Of a DNA stretch of 64,000 nt, positions 62,495 to 64,000 are shown in pieces. Both the position numbers and the translations under genes were made by a program. The notes under the pieces are model-generated. The model made no database searches. It saw only the letters and a program-made list of their open reading frames with translations, and was not told the DNA's origin. The stretch spans positions 315,001 through 379,000 of the forward strand of contig NZ_CP154260.1 of assembly GCF_039545795.1 (NCBI RefSeq), given 5' to 3'. The DNA is from Chitinophaga niabensis. GTDB taxonomy: Bacteria; Bacteroidota; Bacteroidia; Chitinophagales; Chitinophagaceae. Position 1 is the first letter of the stretch, and each line of letters starts with the position of its first letter.

Positions 62495-62529
62495 AAAGGA
62501 CTGTTCACTATTGAGCAGTCCTTTTTTTT
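62495..62529. terminator. bidirectional terminator
   Basis: AAAGGACTG (62495-62503) pairs with CAGTCCTTT (62516-62524), followed by further Ts to 62529. It serves the TPR gene, and the stop of the convergent acetyltransferase lies in its loop. Confidence 0.85.
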
Positions 62530-63176
62530 ACGAGATAGAAAGATATTTTTCTGCGTGTAACAAACCCGAGGTGTTCATAGAGCCCGATGGCCCTTTCATT
62601 TGATTGTGATACATGCAGGAAAGGAATGATCCCCGCTGCTAGATTTCGGTTCACCAGATGTGTGATCAGGTGCCGTGCATATTTCCTTCCCGTAAATTCG
62701 GGCAGCGTAACAATAGCACTCAGTTCTGTAAGTCCATCTAAACGCATTCGCTCACCCGCCATGGCCACCAGTTTGCCTTCCTGCCTGATACCAAAATAAT
62801 TCCCCATACGGTGTGTTCCCGGAAGATAATATCCCGGTTGTACTTTAGTGACCAGCTCATACATCTCCTGGCTATCGGATAATTCTTCAATAACGGGCGC
62901 ATCTTTATCCAAAGTAACCGGCTGCTCACAAACCATCTGCAAACAAACCAGGTTATGCTGCATTTCCCAATGAGCAGGCAGGGGAGGAAGGTCACCAATA
63001 ATAAAAAAGGACTCGCCTGCTTTCATAAAAGGATCTAATGGATCAGGTGACGTCTCAAAACCAATAAAGGAAACTATATCAGGAGAATATCTTTTTGCCT
63101 GTGCTGTTCCGATAGCAAATTCTTTGTGTTTGCTGTTAAGCGCATGCCATGCCGGGTTATCTAATACTGAAAACAT
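62508..63176 (-). CDS. GNAT-family N-acetyltransferase
   Basis: The 222-residue protein has a C-terminal GNAT domain of the FR47 type: YFGIRQEGKLVAMAGERMR (substrate strand), LSAIVTLPEFTGRKYARHLI (acetyl-CoA pyrophosphate loop, Q/RxxGxG/A-like), and FLHVSQSNERAIGLYEHLGF. The N-terminal 100 residues form an unrecognised accessory domain (DPFMKAGESFFIIGDLPPLP). The acceptor is not known. Confidence 0.88.
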   Translation of the reverse strand: MFSVLDNPAWHALNSKHKEFAIGTAQAKRYSPDIVSFIGFETSPDPLDPFMKAGESFFIIGDLPPLPAHWEMQHNLVCLQMVCEQPVTLDKDAPVIEELSDSQEMYELVTKVQPGYYLPGTHRMGNYFGIRQEGKLVAMAGERMRLDGLTELSAIVTLPEFTGRKYARHLITHLVNRNLAAGIIPFLHVSQSNERAIGLYEHLGFVTRRKISFYLVKKRTAQ

Positions 63177-63195
63177 AATGGGGCAAAGTTAAGGA

Positions 63196-63924
63196 TTATA
63201 TCTTCACTACCCTGAACCCCTGGTTGCTGAAAGAAGCCCTCCTGTTCACTCTCCCGATATCTGTAGCGTTAAAGAATTTACAGGCATTTTTGCTGCACCA
63301 CCAGGACCCTCCCCGTGCATGCACCACCTGTTTGCTATCACCAGGCAAAGCCCCTGAGCAGAATTCAAACACATTCCCGAACATATCATACAGCCCGATG
63401 ATATTGGGCCGGAAACTCCCAACCGGTGCAGTGTACATAAAGCCATCACTGGTATCTGCCTGCAAATGATTTCGTCCATGCCAGATATTACCCGGTGCTG
63501 TTTTAAGCCCGCGTGCAGCAATTTCCCATTCATCCAGAGAGGGAAGCCTCACCTTCGCCCATTTGCAATAGGCTTCCGCATCATGATAACTGATAGTAGT
63601 AACAGGATGGTCCATTTTCCGTTCAATGCCACCCCTGCTCTTTCCATTAGGGTATCGCCATGAGGCTGTACTGTCTTCTAACCACCTGAATTCAGCAAGC
63701 CCGGGAACAAATACCATGGCATTCTTATACTTTTCAGCATCCGTGACATATCCCGTGCTGTGCACAAACTTTTCGAAGTCTGTATTGGTGAGTTCTGTAG
63801 TGGAGATCTGGAAGCCTGTTGTTGTTACTTTACGCAAGGGATTTAGCACATGCCCTTTTTCCCCGAGGGTATAAGTGCCTGCAGGGATCTGCACATATGC
63901 TGCCAGTAACAGTGCGTAGATCAT
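63196..63924 (-). CDS. formylglycine-generating-enzyme-like (SUMF1) protein with Cys pair
   Basis: The 242-residue protein has a short hydrophobic N-terminus (MIYALLLAAYVQIPAG) and an FGE/SUMF1 fold: FQISTTELTNTDFEKFVHST, HPVTTISYHDAEAYCKWA, RLPSLDEWEIAARG, and YDMFGNVFEFCSG. Most SUMF1-domain proteins lack the FGE active-site cysteines, but here GGSWWCSKNACKFFN gives Cys210 and Cys215 with the same spacing as Cys336/Cys341 of human FGE, followed by SNQGFR. It may therefore be a genuine Cu-dependent oxidase that makes formylglycine, or a related cuproenzyme. Its ATG overlaps the TGA of the upstream gene (ATGA). Confidence 0.87.
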   Translation of the reverse strand: MIYALLLAAYVQIPAGTYTLGEKGHVLNPLRKVTTTGFQISTTELTNTDFEKFVHSTGYVTDAEKYKNAMVFVPGLAEFRWLEDSTASWRYPNGKSRGGIERKMDHPVTTISYHDAEAYCKWAKVRLPSLDEWEIAARGLKTAPGNIWHGRNHLQADTSDGFMYTAPVGSFRPNIIGLYDMFGNVFEFCSGALPGDSKQVVHARGGSWWCSKNACKFFNATDIGRVNRRASFSNQGFRVVKI

Positions 63925-64000
63925 TTTTTGCTTTTATAGAATTTGTCTGCACGCTCCAAGATTAGGTCCTGGTTGGGTTTATTCAATTCGATGTAACCAT
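63921..64000 (-). CDS. C-terminal end of an unknown gene (cut by window edge)
   Basis: The last 25 codons before a TGA (complement of 63921-63923) read GYIELNKPNQDLILERADKF and end YKSKK. The frame is open to the window edge, and its stop overlaps the start of the FGE-like gene by four bases, so the two are co-transcribed. The tail is too short to identify. A sulfatase or another target of the FGE-like protein would be the obvious guess, but the sequence does not show it. Confidence 0.55.
   Translation of the reverse strand, partial: GYIELNKPNQDLILERADKFYKSKK

Overview
The window looks like a chromosomal segment of a Bacteroidota bacterium, most probably a Chitinophaga-like member of the Chitinophagaceae. 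The evidence is two SusC/SusD pairs, Bacteroidota-type -7 promoter elements (TAnnTTTG) in front of several genes, an almost complete lack of strong Shine-Dalgarno sequences, a hybrid-propeller-type sensor kinase, and many lipoproteins and Tat-type signal peptides. No rRNA, tRNA, CRISPR array, transposase or phage gene was seen, and no gene-free stretch exceeds about 300 bases.

Layout. Positions 1-14300 hold mostly unlinked housekeeping and accessory genes: an AraC-type regulator cut by the left edge, an XRE/membrane-protein pair, a B12-type radical SAM protein, a LOG-type phosphoribohydrolase, a Crp-like regulator, hydrolases, a small diheme cytochrome, YjbQ, a GH5 enzyme, and a groES-groEL-hsp20 heat-shock cluster behind a sigma-54-like promoter. 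An acyltransferase remnant lies at 13805-14050.

Positions 14448-52829 form one large carbohydrate-use region, apparently a single regulon. A 14-bp palindrome with a central CpG (consensus CGKGTACGTWAMCG) occurs in front of six transcription units. A degenerate seventh copy overlaps the promoter of the only LacI-family regulator (43071-44153). The controlled units are: (A) Nramp-like transporter, epimerase, DapA-like aldolase/lyase, M20 hydrolase; (B) divergently, a heme-less propeller 'dehydrogenase', a HiPIP and a secreted protein on the minus strand, and a Tat-exported glycosidase-like protein on the plus strand; (C) Tat-exported DegT-type aminotransferase, beta-propeller, ceramidase-like protein, TIM-barrel lipoprotein; (D) SusC, SusD, DUF5017-like lipoprotein, FucP-type MFS, NagA, NagB-like, enolase-superfamily enzyme and two amidohydrolases; (F) Tat-exported Gfo/Idh/MocA oxidoreductase, a second Tat-exported DegT aminotransferase and a second ceramidase-like protein; (G) a second SusC/SusD pair. 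Together they suggest capture of an amino-sugar or aminocyclitol glycoconjugate, extensive redox and amino chemistry outside the cytoplasm by cofactor-loaded Tat substrates, and cytoplasmic NagA/NagB-like and DapA-like catabolism. The substrate is not determined by the sequence.

Positions 52981-62500 contain a second candidate system. A 51-residue lipoprotein-like peptide ending in GCPACGMG (54715-54870) lies directly upstream of a DUF692/MNIO-type enzyme (53555-54667), which looks like a RiPP precursor with its maturase. It is divergent from a small lipoprotein gene and is followed by a propeller sensor histidine kinase and a NarL-type response regulator, a secreted hydrolase and a TPR protein. 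The hexamer ATCCCC/GGGGAT is strikingly concentrated in the intergenic regions of this block and may be the response-regulator site.

The right end (62508-64000) carries a GNAT acetyltransferase, a formylglycine-generating-enzyme-like protein that keeps the catalytic cysteine pair, and the last 25 codons of a gene that runs off the edge.
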